64,000 bases of DNA from Actinospineispora spinosispora DSM 44797 (GCF_000429025.1 NZ_AUBB01000010.1:425841-489840), one strand, 5' to 3'; shown: positions 23,412 through 32,333, counted from the stretch's first letter. Notes: a model not told the origin generated them from the sequence alone. Translations and numbers: made by a program.

Positions 23412-24674
23412 GTGCGGTTCGACCAAATCCGCGATTCTGCCCGAGTGCGGACCGACAACGCGTTGGGCGCGGCGCTCGCCGCCCGGCTGGCGGCGTGCTC
23501 CACCCACGCCGTCGACTCACTGACCGAGCTGGTCGGTGACCGGATCGACGGTCTCGGCGGCGACGAGGTGGAACGGGAGTGGGTGCGTTCCTCGGTGCGG
23601 GCCAACATCGAGCTGGTCATGCAGGTCATGGCGCACCCGGACGACGTGGAACTGGTGGAGCCGCCGCTCGGCGGGGTTGCGCTGGCGCGCAGGATCGCCC
23701 AGCACGACGTGCCGTTCTACGAGCTGGTCCGCGCCTACCACCTGGCCGAGTGGTTCTGGGTGCGGCTGTGCATGCGTGAGCTCGCGGGGCTCACCACCGA
23801 TGTCGACGAGTACCTGGCGCACACGGTCGAGGTCAGCAGCCTGGTCCATACCTACATCGACCAGGTGTGCCGCCGGCTGTCGGTGATCTACGAGGACGAG
23901 CGGGAACGGTGGCGCAGCCAGGAGGAGTCGGCGCGCATCGGCCCGATCACGGCGCTGCTCACCGGTGCCGTCACCGACGTCGCCGAGGCCGAGGCAGGTC
24001 TCGGTTACCGCTTGGGGCACTCGCACCTCGCGGTGATCGTCTGGTTCGCCGGCAGACAGGGAACGGGCGACGAGTTCCTCCGGATCAAGCGGGTCGCCGC
24101 GGAGATCGCCCGTCGGGCGGACTGCCGGGGCCGGCCGCTGGTCGTGGCCAGGGACCACACGACGCTGTGGGTGTGGTTGCCACTCGCCGGCCAGGAACGG
24201 GTGGACGTCACGTCCGCGTTGGAGGACGGGGTCCGGGTCGCGCTCGGCGAACCCGCGCGAGGGCTCGACGGTTTCGTCGCGTCACACCGGCAGGCGAGCG
24301 CGGCGCACGAGATCGGGCTCGCCGCCGGCCCCGACGTGGGAGCTGTCTTTCCCTACCGGGAGGTCTCCAGCCTGGCCTTTCTCAGCGCCGACCTGCCCCG
24401 GGCCCGTACCTGGGTGGCCGAGACGCTCGGAGAGCTGGCCTCGTCCGGCCGGCGCACGGAGGAGCTGCGCCGAACCCTGCGGACGTACTCGGCGGCGAAC
24501 CGCAGCGCGACCGCGACCGCCCGGTTGATGAACTGCCACAAGAACACGATCCAGTACCGCATCCGCTCGGCGGAACGGCTCCTCGGCCACAGCATCGAGT
24601 CCACCGGCCTCGAGCTGGACCTGGCACTGCTGGCCTGCCACTGGCTCGGCGACGCGGTGACCCCTCCCTCCTGA
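23412..24674 (+). CDS. PucR family transcriptional regulator
   Basis: A 420-aa regulator. The C-terminal PucR HTH_30 domain is clear: NRSATATARLMNCHKNTIQYRIRSAERLLG (about residues 360-390). The middle GGDEF-like CdaR domain spans about 180-300, and the helical N-terminal region resembles RsbRD/sensor-type domains. GTG start at 23412. It is divergent from the CrtI-like gene across 151 bases and is probably its activator. PucR-type factors sense nitrogen or aromatic metabolites through unknown ligands. Confidence 0.9.
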   Translation: MRFDQIRDSARVRTDNALGAALAARLAACSTHAVDSLTELVGDRIDGLGGDEVEREWVRSSVRANIELVMQVMAHPDDVELVEPPLGGVALARRIAQHDVPFYELVRAYHLAEWFWVRLCMRELAGLTTDVDEYLAHTVEVSSLVHTYIDQVCRRLSVIYEDERERWRSQEESARIGPITALLTGAVTDVAEAEAGLGYRLGHSHLAVIVWFAGRQGTGDEFLRIKRVAAEIARRADCRGRPLVVARDHTTLWVWLPLAGQERVDVTSALEDGVRVALGEPARGLDGFVASHRQASAAHEIGLAAGPDVGAVFPYREVSSLAFLSADLPRARTWVAETLGELASSGRRTEELRRTLRTYSAANRSATATARLMNCHKNTIQYRIRSAERLLGHSIESTGLELDLALLACHWLGDAVTPPS

Positions 24675-24821
24675 CGGGCGCCGCCGCGGCCCGGGACACG
24701 GCTCGGTGCCACGCTCGGCTGATCAGGGGCTTCGGGGCTGGGCAGTGGGTGGTCGATCACATAGGGTCGATCTCCCGGTCGGGCGTGACGACGGCGTTGT
24801 CGTCAGGGGAGGACGAAGCGC

Positions 24822-26174
24822 ATGTCAGTGTTGGCCGCCGGCATCATCGACTGGGAACACCTCACCGGGCAGTCGAAGTTCGTCATCGACATCGTCAGCA
24901 TCCCGATCTTCAGCGCGATCGCGGGCGTTCTGACGAACTGGACCGGTGTGCTCATGCTGTTCGCGCCGACCCGGTTCACCGGGTTCCACGTGCCGGGCCT
25001 CAAGACGCTGTTCCCGTTCCTGCCGCGCAAGCTGCAGATCCTGCCCATCTTCGCCCCCGGCGGGATCCTCGGCTTCCAGGGTTTCGTCCCGGCGCGGGCC
25101 GAGAAGATGGCGAGCTTCATCTCGGACAAGGCCCTGGTCAAGATCGGCAGCCCGAGCGACTTCTACCGCGAGCTCGACCCGGACGCACTCGCCGCGCGCC
25201 TGTCCACGGCGGGCCGTCCGCTGATCCGGCCGATGGTCGACAACCTGATGGAACGCGAGCACCCCCAGCTGTGGCACGACCTGCCACCCCGGGTGAAGGA
25301 ACTGGTGTTCAGTCAGGTGGAGGCGCGCTTTCCGGAGATCACCAAGCGCGCGTTCGCGCAGATCGGCGACAACGTCGAGCAGCTCGTGGACATCAAGCTG
25401 CTGGCCGTCGGCCACATGCGCAGGCATCCCGAGCTGCTGAAGTACATCTTCTACAGCATGGGCGCACCGGAGCTGCGGTTCATGACCCGCATCGGGGTGC
25501 TCGGCGCTCCGATGGGACTGCTGCTCGCCCTGTACCTGCAGGTGCATCACCATTTCTTCCTGCTGTCCTGGATTCCGGCGTGGTTCATCGTGCTGGCCGG
25601 TGCGGCGGTGATCGGGATCGTGGTCAACATCATCGCGATCAAGGTGGTGTTCACCCCCGGTGAGCCGAAACCGCGCTACCGGTGCCTGTGGAAGCAGGCG
25701 AAGCTCGCGAAACGTCAGCCGCAGGCCGCCGCCGACCTCGGCCGGGTGTTCGGCCACACGGTCATCACGCTGACGAACGTGACCCGCGAAGTGCTGACCG
25801 GTCCGAGGGGCGACCGGACCATGGGACTGCTGGAGGACATGCTCAGGGCGGAGATCGCCTCGATCCTGGGACCCGTCGGCTCCGTCGTTCGCGCCGCGGT
25901 CGGCGCACGCGAGTTCGACGCCATCCAGTCCGGCGCCGCCGGGGGACTGGTCGCCGACATCGCGCCGGTCCTGACCCAGGACGAGGAGTTCACCAGAGCG
26001 CAGTCCGGGCGGATCGAGAAGTTCTGCACCGCGAAGCTGCGGGCGCTGTCCCCCGGCGAGTTCATGGACATGCTGTATTCGGCGATCGAGCAGGACGCCT
26101 GGTTGCTCTACGCGCACGGGGGCTTCCTCGGGATCTTCGTCGGCGCGGTTCACCTGCTGATCTTCGGAGCCTGA
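24822..26174 (+). CDS. DUF445 family membrane protein
   Basis: A 450-aa membrane-associated protein with the DUF445 architecture. An N-terminal hydrophobic segment (IFSAIAGVLTNWTGVLMLFAPTRF, about residues 30-50) carries the family's TNWxxxxMLFxP motif; a second pair of helices is at 225-275, repeating VGIVVNIIAIKVVFTP; and there is a short C-terminal helix. The function of DUF445 is unknown. ATG at 24822. The stop overlaps the start of the next gene (TGATG), so the two are translationally coupled, with the partner a DUF4393 protein. Confidence 0.88.
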   Translation: MSVLAAGIIDWEHLTGQSKFVIDIVSIPIFSAIAGVLTNWTGVLMLFAPTRFTGFHVPGLKTLFPFLPRKLQILPIFAPGGILGFQGFVPARAEKMASFISDKALVKIGSPSDFYRELDPDALAARLSTAGRPLIRPMVDNLMEREHPQLWHDLPPRVKELVFSQVEARFPEITKRAFAQIGDNVEQLVDIKLLAVGHMRRHPELLKYIFYSMGAPELRFMTRIGVLGAPMGLLLALYLQVHHHFFLLSWIPAWFIVLAGAAVIGIVVNIIAIKVVFTPGEPKPRYRCLWKQAKLAKRQPQAAADLGRVFGHTVITLTNVTREVLTGPRGDRTMGLLEDMLRAEIASILGPVGSVVRAAVGAREFDAIQSGAAGGLVADIAPVLTQDEEFTRAQSGRIEKFCTAKLRALSPGEFMDMLYSAIEQDAWLLYAHGGFLGIFVGAVHLLIFGA

Positions 26175-27088
26175 TGATGACCGACGCATCGAAGGACCCT
26201 CGCCGTCCGGACGCCGACCGGCGGAGGGCCGTGGCACGCGCCGCCGAGCAGAACGGTTCGGCGTCACTGCTGCCCACCACGGCGGACGTGGTCGGGGTCG
26301 TCAGGGTCGCCGGTGCCGTGGTGTGGCGGGTCTTCACCACGGTCACCAAGGGATCGATGGACACCGTGGCGGAGCTGGCGAAGGAGGTCCAGGCCGGTGA
26401 GCCGATCACTCACATCGTCGATCACCAGGTGTCGATGGTGCAGTCCGCGGTGCTCCACGCGCTCGGTGTCGAGAACAGCAGGCAGACGCCGAACCGGGTC
26501 AGCTCGAAGCGCATCGCGACCGAGCAGGACCTCAGGTCGGTCGGCAACGCGCTGCTGAAGGGGTCCTGGCGGGCGGAGGGTGAGCCACGGGCCCAGCACC
26601 CGTCGTTCGCGCTGATGCTGCAGTCGCTCACCCCCGACGAGGCGCGCATCCTGCGGTTCCTCGCCGTCGCCGGTCCTCAGCCCGCGATCGACATCCGGAG
26701 CAAGACGCCGTTCGGGGTCGGGTCGGAGCGTCTCGCGGGCGGGATCACCCTGATCGCCGAGATGGCCGGGTGCACCTGGCCGGAGCGCGACCGGCACTAT
26801 CTCGCCAACCTCAACCGGCTCGGCCTGGTCCGGTTCTCGGAGGAGCCGGTCACCGACCGGCGCCGCTACGCGTTCGTCGAGGCTCAGCCCAAGGCGACCG
26901 AACCGATGGAACGGGTGAAGAAGGCGACGACGATCTACCGCAGCATCTACCTGTCGCTGTTCGGCCAGCAGTTCGCCGAGATCTGTTTCGATCTCGACGG
27001 CTACGACGCGGGCGGCTGGGCCAGCGACGACCGGGGGGACAAGATCTTCGGGAGACGACCGGGGAAGCGGGTCAGGAAACACCACTGA
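26174..27088 (+). CDS. DUF4393 (Abi-alpha) family protein
   Basis: A 304-aa protein whose central part matches the DUF4393/Abi-alpha family: a segment with conserved SFALMLQSLTPDEARILRFLA (about residues 140-160) and a distal strand-helix region with ANLNRLGLVRFS (about 212). Family members have been associated with abortive infection, but the activity is not established. A hydrophobic N-terminal stretch (GVVRVAGAVVWRVFTTV, about 40-56) may attach it to the membrane. ATG 26174 overlaps the DUF445 stop, with a second in-frame ATG three bases on. Co-translation suggests a complex at the membrane. Confidence 0.8.
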   Translation: MMTDASKDPRRPDADRRRAVARAAEQNGSASLLPTTADVVGVVRVAGAVVWRVFTTVTKGSMDTVAELAKEVQAGEPITHIVDHQVSMVQSAVLHALGVENSRQTPNRVSSKRIATEQDLRSVGNALLKGSWRAEGEPRAQHPSFALMLQSLTPDEARILRFLAVAGPQPAIDIRSKTPFGVGSERLAGGITLIAEMAGCTWPERDRHYLANLNRLGLVRFSEEPVTDRRRYAFVEAQPKATEPMERVKKATTIYRSIYLSLFGQQFAEICFDLDGYDAGGWASDDRGDKIFGRRPGKRVRKHH

Positions 27089-27152
27089 ATTACGCGGCGT
27101 CGTCTCAGAAATCACCTGAGGCTCCGGTCGGATCGAGCATATGCTCGGGTGA

Positions 27153-28178
27153 ATGAGGCACCGTTGGTCAGGTCGGGCGGCCAGTGCAATCGTTCTGATT
27201 TCTGTCGTTCTGATCGCCGGTTGCTCGGGCGCCGATCGGGGCCCCACAGAGGCGCCGCCGCCCCCGCAAGCCGCCCCTGAGGCACCCGCTGTTCCCGCGC
27301 CGGCGGACCTGCCTGCCGATCAGCTGGTGACGCCGGGTCCCCGTAAGGGCAACCGCGAGACGCTCAAGCTGCCGGGTGGCGAGAAGTTCCGGGTGTTCTC
27401 GAACCTCCCGATGACCGGCTCACCCAGGGTCACCCGGGCGGTCGTGGTCATCCACGGCACCGGGCGCAACGCGGAGGGCTACTACGAACGCATGATGGCG
27501 GCGGCCCAGTCCGCCGGGGTCGAGGGCGAGACGCTCGTGGTGGCGCCGTGGTTCAAGAACTGGTCGAGCGACGAATGGAAGATGGGCGGGGGCAGCCCGT
27601 CGAGCTTCACCGTCGCCGACGAGCTGCTGAACTCCCTCGCCGATCATCGACGGTTCCCGAAGCTCACCCACATCACGGTGACCGGCCATTCCGCCGGCGG
27701 CCAGTTCACCCAGCGCTACGCGGTCTTCGGGCAGGCGCCGAACCACCTGCCCTGGGTGAGCGTCAACTACGTGGCGATGAACCCGTCGTCGTTCGTCTAC
27801 CTGGACAAACAACGTCCTGAGCCGGTCACCGGCTGCGCGGACTACAACACCTACAAGTACGGTCTCGACGACCGCGAGGGCTACGTCGCGCAGCTGACCC
27901 CGCAGCAGGCGGCCGACCAGTACGCGCACCGGACGGTGACGATCGTCAACGGCAACGAGGACACGGTCGACAACGGCGACCTCGACACCGGTTGTGAGGC
28001 GGACGCGCAGGGCCCGAGCCGCCTGGCCCGGGGCAAGCTGTTCATCGAGCGGATCAAGCAGATGTTCCCCACCGCGCCGCACGACTACCTGGTGGTCAAC
28101 GGCGTGGCCCACGACTCGGACGCGATGTTCGCAGACCCGGTGACCTGGCCCTCCCTCTTCGGCGTCACCCGCCCCTGA
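27153..28178 (+). CDS. Secreted lipoprotein alpha/beta hydrolase
   Basis: A 341-aa lipoprotein. The signal peptide ends in a lipobox LIAGC (residues 20-24); a Pro-rich linker follows to about residue 58. The hydrolase domain has VIHGTGRN as the oxyanion loop and GHSAGG (about residue 190) as nucleophile elbow. NGNEDTVDNGDLDTGC supplies an acidic and possibly calcium-binding loop and GVAHDS the His. It is a close paralogue of the secreted hydrolase at 59859, sharing GHSAGGQF, QRYAVFG, DTYKYGL-like and VTIVNG blocks in the same order. Likely an esterase acting outside the membrane. Confidence 0.87.
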   Translation: MRHRWSGRAASAIVLISVVLIAGCSGADRGPTEAPPPPQAAPEAPAVPAPADLPADQLVTPGPRKGNRETLKLPGGEKFRVFSNLPMTGSPRVTRAVVVIHGTGRNAEGYYERMMAAAQSAGVEGETLVVAPWFKNWSSDEWKMGGGSPSSFTVADELLNSLADHRRFPKLTHITVTGHSAGGQFTQRYAVFGQAPNHLPWVSVNYVAMNPSSFVYLDKQRPEPVTGCADYNTYKYGLDDREGYVAQLTPQQAADQYAHRTVTIVNGNEDTVDNGDLDTGCEADAQGPSRLARGKLFIERIKQMFPTAPHDYLVVNGVAHDSDAMFADPVTWPSLFGVTRP

Positions 28179-28202
28179 TAACCCCACACCCCCGCTGCCT
28201 CC

Positions 28203-28261
28203 CGTGGCACGAATGTGGCTTTAGGGACGTTGAGCGTCCCTATCGCCACATTCGTGCCACG
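28203..28261. repeat. Intergenic palindrome, family C (copy 2)
   Basis: Perfect 17-base arms (28203-28219 and 28245-28261; core GGCACGAATGTGGC) enclose a smaller AGGGACG/CGTCCCT hairpin. The arms match copy 1 at 2618-2672. It lies 25 bases after the lipoprotein gene and 32 bases before the TetR start, so it may serve as terminator and leave the TetR promoter within or after the hairpin. Confidence 0.82.
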
Positions 28262-28292
28262 GGGGAGGGTGGGGGTAGGGGAGACTGGGGGC

Positions 28293-28862
28293 ATGTCGGC
28301 GGATGTTGAGAGCCCGAGGCGCGGTCGCGGGCCGACCGATCCCGGTCGGCGGGCCCGGATCGCCGAGGCGGCCGTGGCGGTCGTCGCCCGGCGCGGCGTG
28401 GACAGGCTGACGCACCGGGCGGTGGCGGAGGAAGCGGGCGTGCCGCTCGGCTCGACCACCTATCACTTCGCCACCCTGGACGATCTGCTCGCGGAGGCAC
28501 TGCGTACCGCGGTCGACCGCAACGTCGTGCGGCTGCGGGACTGGGAGCGGTCGCTACCCCCGGACGCCGACTTCGCCGAGGCGCTCGGCGACCTCGCGGT
28601 CGGTGAGCTCACCGGCGAGCGCGCGCAGACCGTCGTGGAGTACGAGCTCTACGTCGCCGCGCTGCACCACCCGGCGCTGCGACCGGCCAGCTCCGCGTGG
28701 GACGCGGTGCTGACCGAGGTGTTCGCCGCGCGTACCGACCCGGTCACCGGACGGTTGTTGGCCGCCGCGTTCTGCGGGCTGGTGCTGCAGGCGCTGCTGG
28801 CCGATCCCGCTCCCGCCCGGTGCGAGGTCGTCGAGATCTTTCGCCGGGTCCTGCCGTCCTGA
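28293..28862 (+). CDS. TetR family regulator
   Basis: A 189-aa TetR protein with HTH VAEEAGVPLGSTTYHFATLDDLL (about residues 42-64), the STTYHFATLDDL form seen in BetI-like and DUF-type repressors. ATG at 28293; earlier in-frame positions fall inside the palindrome. It is followed on the same strand by an APC permease, whose promoter carries a TGACGTACGTCA palindrome between -35 and -10, a likely binding site for this protein. Confidence 0.9.
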   Translation: MSADVESPRRGRGPTDPGRRARIAEAAVAVVARRGVDRLTHRAVAEEAGVPLGSTTYHFATLDDLLAEALRTAVDRNVVRLRDWERSLPPDADFAEALGDLAVGELTGERAQTVVEYELYVAALHHPALRPASSAWDAVLTEVFAARTDPVTGRLLAAAFCGLVLQALLADPAPARCEVVEIFRRVLPS

Positions 28863-28899
28863 CCGGGTACCAGCTGGCAATTCGCTGACCCGAAGTCCT

Positions 28900-28928
28900 T
28901 GACGTGACGTACGTCATCCCGCACTATT
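28900..28928 (+). promoter_or_regulatory. Promoter of APC permease with operator palindrome
   Basis: A -35-like TTGACG (28900-28905) is followed 17 bases later by ACTATT (28923-28928) as a weak -10. The perfect palindrome TGACGTACGTCA (28906-28917) fills the spacer, the classic place for a repressor. The TetR gene just upstream is the obvious candidate. Confidence 0.6.
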
Positions 28929-28985
28929 CCCTCTCGATGCGTACGTCTGTACACATCTGCTCGAGTGCGAACCAGGAGAACTGGC

Positions 28986-30527
28986 GTGAGCAGTGAGATC
29001 TCGGCTTCTTCCACCACAGGCGTGTCCACCGGCTCGACCTCGGACAACGACGACGTCGGCGAGTTCGGGTACAAACCCACACTCGCGCGCAGCCTCGGCA
29101 GCTTCCACACCTTCGCCGCCGGGATCAGCTACATCTCGATCCTGACCGGCACGTTCCAGCTGTTCTACCTGGGCCTCGGGACAGCCGGTGCCGCCTACTG
29201 GTGGTCCTGGCCGATGGTCTTCGTCGGCCAGCTCATGGTCGCGCTGTGCTTCTGCGAGCTGGCCGCCCGGTACCCGGTCGCCGGCTCGATCTACAACTGG
29301 ACCAAGCGCCTGACCTCAGCGCACACCGCGTGGCTGGCCGGCTGGACGATGCTCATCGCCTCGGTGGTGTCGCTCGCGGCCGTCGCGCTGGCACTCCAGG
29401 CGACGCTGCCCCAGCTGTGGTCCGGGTTCCAGATCATCCCGGCGGGAGCGGACGGTTCCACCGCCGCCAACGGTGTGCTGCTCGCGGTCATCCTGATCGT
29501 CTTCACGACCCTGATCAACGCCTTCGGCACGACGCTGATGGCCCGCATCAACTCGGCCGGGGTGTTCCTGGAGCTCGTCGCCGCCGTCGTGCTGATCGTG
29601 CTGCTGGCGATCAACGTCGTGCGCGGCCCGCAGGTCGTGTTCGACACCTCGCTCGCGCACATCGGGAGCCAGCCGTACGGGTACCTCGGAGCGTTCCTCG
29701 CCGCGTCGCTGGCCTCGCTGTACGTCATGTACGGGTTTGACACGGCGAGCTCGCTGGCCGAGGAGTCGCACGACCCGCGCCGCAACGCGCCGAAAGCGAT
29801 TCTGCGCGCGCTGTTCTTCTCGTTCCTGCTCGGCGGCCTCATCCTGCTGCTCGCGCTCATGGCGGCGCCCGACCTCACCGATCCGGCGCTCAGCGCCAAC
29901 GGCGGCCTGCAGACGCTCATCCTCCAGGTGCTCGGCGGTGGCGTCGGCTCGGTCATCCTCGTCGCGGTGGTCATCGCGGTGGTGGTGTGCGACCTCGCGG
30001 TACACGCGGCGGCGATCCGGCTGGCGTTCGCGATGGCTCGGGACAACAACCTGCCGTCCGGGGCGAAGCTCTGCACGATCAGTCCTCGGTTCGGCACACC
30101 GGTCGTCGCCTCGGTGGCCGTCGGGGTGGTCGCGGTCGTGCTGTTGCTGCTCACGATCAGCCCGCAGATTTACACCGTGGTCACCAGCATCGCGATCATC
30201 ATGATCTACGTCGCCTACCTGCTGGTCACCGGTTCGATGCTGGCCAAGCGCCTGCGCGGCACCTGGGTACCGAGGGCCGACGGGTTCTCCCTCGGGCGCT
30301 GGGGGCTGCCGGTCAACGTCCTCGCCGTCGTCTGGGGCGTTGCGATGACCGTGAACCTCGCCTGGCCCCGCGCGGAGATCTACAACGCGACGCCGCCGTT
30401 CCACTGGTACCTGCGCGGCGCGGGCATTCTCTTCCCGGCGGTCATCCTGGGGGCCGGTTTCGCCTACTACTGGTTCGTGCAGCGCCACCGGACCGGGGTC
30501 GTCGCCGAGCACGCAGCCGGCAGCTGA
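28986..30527 (+). CDS. APC superfamily permease (GABA/amino-acid type)
   Basis: A 513-aa transporter with about twelve membrane helices. The first helices show SFHTFAAGISYISILTG and ELAARYPVAGSIYNWTKRL (the AACT/GABA-permease form), and MYGFDTASSLAEESHDPRRNAPKAI (about residue 250) is the helix 6-7 signature. It likely imports GABA, ethanolamine, choline-like amines or another amino acid; the substrate is not readable. GTG 28986 follows CAGGAGAAC by about five bases. The N-terminus is Ser/Thr-rich and cytoplasmic. Confidence 0.9.
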   Translation: MSSEISASSTTGVSTGSTSDNDDVGEFGYKPTLARSLGSFHTFAAGISYISILTGTFQLFYLGLGTAGAAYWWSWPMVFVGQLMVALCFCELAARYPVAGSIYNWTKRLTSAHTAWLAGWTMLIASVVSLAAVALALQATLPQLWSGFQIIPAGADGSTAANGVLLAVILIVFTTLINAFGTTLMARINSAGVFLELVAAVVLIVLLAINVVRGPQVVFDTSLAHIGSQPYGYLGAFLAASLASLYVMYGFDTASSLAEESHDPRRNAPKAILRALFFSFLLGGLILLLALMAAPDLTDPALSANGGLQTLILQVLGGGVGSVILVAVVIAVVVCDLAVHAAAIRLAFAMARDNNLPSGAKLCTISPRFGTPVVASVAVGVVAVVLLLLTISPQIYTVVTSIAIIMIYVAYLLVTGSMLAKRLRGTWVPRADGFSLGRWGLPVNVLAVVWGVAMTVNLAWPRAEIYNATPPFHWYLRGAGILFPAVILGAGFAYYWFVQRHRTGVVAEHAAGS

Positions 30528-30550
30528 TCGCTCCCGTGACCGGCATTTCT

Positions 30551-30612
30551 TGATCACCACGGTGTGGTGGCTGAATTTTCGCCCGAAAACAGCCACCAGA
30601 CCGTGGTGATCA
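30551..30612. terminator. Bidirectional terminator-like hairpin, family B (copy 2)
   Basis: TGATCACCACGG (30551-30562) pairs exactly with 30601-30612, and inner GTGGCTG/CAGCCAC arms flank an AT-rich TTTTCGCCCGAAAA core. It separates the convergent permease and epoxide hydrolase. It is related to 21591-21655 in loop and outer arms. Confidence 0.8.
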
Positions 30613-30624
30613 TGGTTCGGGACC

Positions 30625-31851
30625 TTATCCGGGCGGCCGGGGGACCAGGGGGTTGAAGGTTCGGGTCAGGTCGGCGGTCCACTCGGCCGGGATCTCCCAG
30701 GGGATGAAGTGGCCGCCTTGGGGGTGGGCCGTGATGTTGACGTGGTTGTACCAACCGGCGCGATCGCTCGCCAGGAACGACTCGATGCGTTCGTCCGAAC
30801 CGTGGACCCCGGGAGGGTTCTCGTAGTCGACGAACGTGATGCCCGTCGGTGCCTCGATGATCGGTGTCCGGTCGTGGGAGGGCGCCCAGGGATAGCGGTT
30901 GTTGTTGGCGTAGGTACGGATGGAGCTCGCGATGGCGTTGCCGGTCCAGTAGATCGTCGCGTGGGTGAGCAGGTCGTCGCGGCTGAACACCGAGTAGATG
31001 TCGCCCCCGTTGTCCGACCACTTCATCCACCGCTCGAGGAGCCAGGCCAACATGCCGACGGGTGAGTCGGTCAGCCCGTAGCCGAGGGTGCTCGGAGCGA
31101 GCAGGTGTGCGGCGAGGTGCACGGCGAACCGTCGCTCGATCTCGACCAGTCGCCGCCGCTGGTCGTCGGGCAGGCCAGGAGGGATGGGGCGGCCGCCGGA
31201 GAGGTCCCACGCGCGATCACCGGTGAACAGGTCCAGTTTCAGCGCCGAGCCGATGTGGATGCCGTACAGCTCGTCGGCGTACTTGTGGGCGAGCTGACCG
31301 GTGACGAGGGCGCCGACGTCGCAGCCCGCGGCGGCGTACCGGCTGTGGCCGAGCGTCCCGGTCATCAGCTCGTGCCAGACGTCCGCGATCTTCCAGAAGT
31401 TCATGTCCGGCCGGGTGGGCGTCGAGTACCCGAAGCCCGGCAGCGACGGGACGATCACCTCGAAGGCGTTCGCCGGATCGCCGCCGAACGCGGCGGGGTC
31501 CGCGAGGCGGTCGATGACCTTCGACCAGTGCCAGAAGGTCCAGGGCCAGCCGTGGCTGAGGATCAACGGGGTGGGAGCGGGCCCGACGCCCGGCCTGCGC
31601 ATGAAGTGGACCCGCACGCCGGAGACGTCGGCCAGGTAGTGCTCGTAGGCGTTCATCGCCCGCTCGGCGGCCCGCCAGTCGTACTCCTCGGCCCAGTAGC
31701 GTGCCAGCGGCTCCAGCAGGGACCGGGGCACGCCGTACCGCCCGTCGTCGTTCTCCTCGTCCTCGGGCCACTTCGTCCCACGCAGCCGCGACCGTAGATC
31801 GTCGAGAACCTTCTCCTCGACGGCGATCGGTGTCGGTGTCGGTGTGCTCAC
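30625..31851 (-). CDS. Epoxide hydrolase (EHN-type)
   Basis: A 408-aa alpha/beta hydrolase with the N-terminal EHN cap (about residues 5-115; TKWPEDEEN is conserved) followed by the hydrolase core. HGWPWTFWHW (about 104-113) is the oxyanion motif, GCDVGA (about 180) supplies the nucleophile Asp, and QGGHFIPWE near the C-terminus the His. It opens epoxides to diols, as in microsomal-type epoxide hydrolases. Its GTG start overlaps the stop of the upstream MarR gene by four bases (GTGA), so the two are coupled and the MarR is the probable regulator. Confidence 0.92.
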   Translation of the reverse strand: MSTPTPTPIAVEEKVLDDLRSRLRGTKWPEDEENDDGRYGVPRSLLEPLARYWAEEYDWRAAERAMNAYEHYLADVSGVRVHFMRRPGVGPAPTPLILSHGWPWTFWHWSKVIDRLADPAAFGGDPANAFEVIVPSLPGFGYSTPTRPDMNFWKIADVWHELMTGTLGHSRYAAAGCDVGALVTGQLAHKYADELYGIHIGSALKLDLFTGDRAWDLSGGRPIPPGLPDDQRRRLVEIERRFAVHLAAHLLAPSTLGYGLTDSPVGMLAWLLERWMKWSDNGGDIYSVFSRDDLLTHATIYWTGNAIASSIRTYANNNRYPWAPSHDRTPIIEAPTGITFVDYENPPGVHGSDERIESFLASDRAGWYNHVNITAHPQGGHFIPWEIPAEWTADLTRTFNPLVPRPPG

Positions 31852-32309
31852 TGCTCGGTCCCCTCCTCGGGTTCGTCGGCCCGCTCGTCGGCGAGCCGAA
31901 CTATCTGGTCGAGCACCTCCGCGATGCCCAGCAGTCGCGTGCGATCGGTGGGTGGAAGCCGGTCGATGAGACTGCCGAGTCGCTGCGCGCGCTCGGTGTG
32001 CCGGCGGGTCACGATCGACTCACCGGCCGGGGTGAGCGACAGCATCGAGGCCCGTCCGTCCGACGGATCGGGCCTGCGGTCGATGAGCCCGTCGTGTTCC
32101 AGCTTCGCCACCGCCGACGTCAGCGCCGGTTGCTTGATCTGTTCGGTCCCGACCAGGTCGCTCAGCCGGCACGACCCCACCCTCGACAGCGTGTGCAGAA
32201 CCGACAGCGCGGAGAAGTTGAGCCGGTTCGAGGACGGGAGACGGATGAACACCGAGTTGAAGTCCTCGATGGATCGGGTCAGCCGTTGCACGGCACGGGC
32301 TGGGTCCAT
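31848..32309 (-). CDS. MarR family regulator
   Basis: A 153-aa winged-helix regulator. The recognition region is LSDLVGTEQIKQPALTSAVAKLEHDGLIDRRPDPSDGRA (residues 49-87), with the wing motif DPSDGRA diagnostic for MarR. It is co-transcribed with and overlaps the epoxide hydrolase, which suggests autoregulation of the pair by a phenolic or epoxide-related ligand. An ATCGA-TTT-TCGAT inverted repeat stands 12 bases upstream of its start. Confidence 0.93.
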   Translation of the reverse strand: MDPARAVQRLTRSIEDFNSVFIRLPSSNRLNFSALSVLHTLSRVGSCRLSDLVGTEQIKQPALTSAVAKLEHDGLIDRRPDPSDGRASMLSLTPAGESIVTRRHTERAQRLGSLIDRLPPTDRTRLLGIAEVLDQIVRLADERADEPEEGTEQ

Positions 32310-32320
32310 GCCGAAACCAT

Positions 32321-32333
32321 ATCGATTTTCGAT
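32321..32333. promoter_or_regulatory. Candidate MarR operator
   Basis: ATCGA (32321-32325) and TCGAT (32329-32333) form a perfect short inverted repeat immediately upstream of the MarR gene. It lies only a few bases from the stop of the AraC-type gene at 32334, so the MarR promoter must be compact. Confidence 0.5.
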
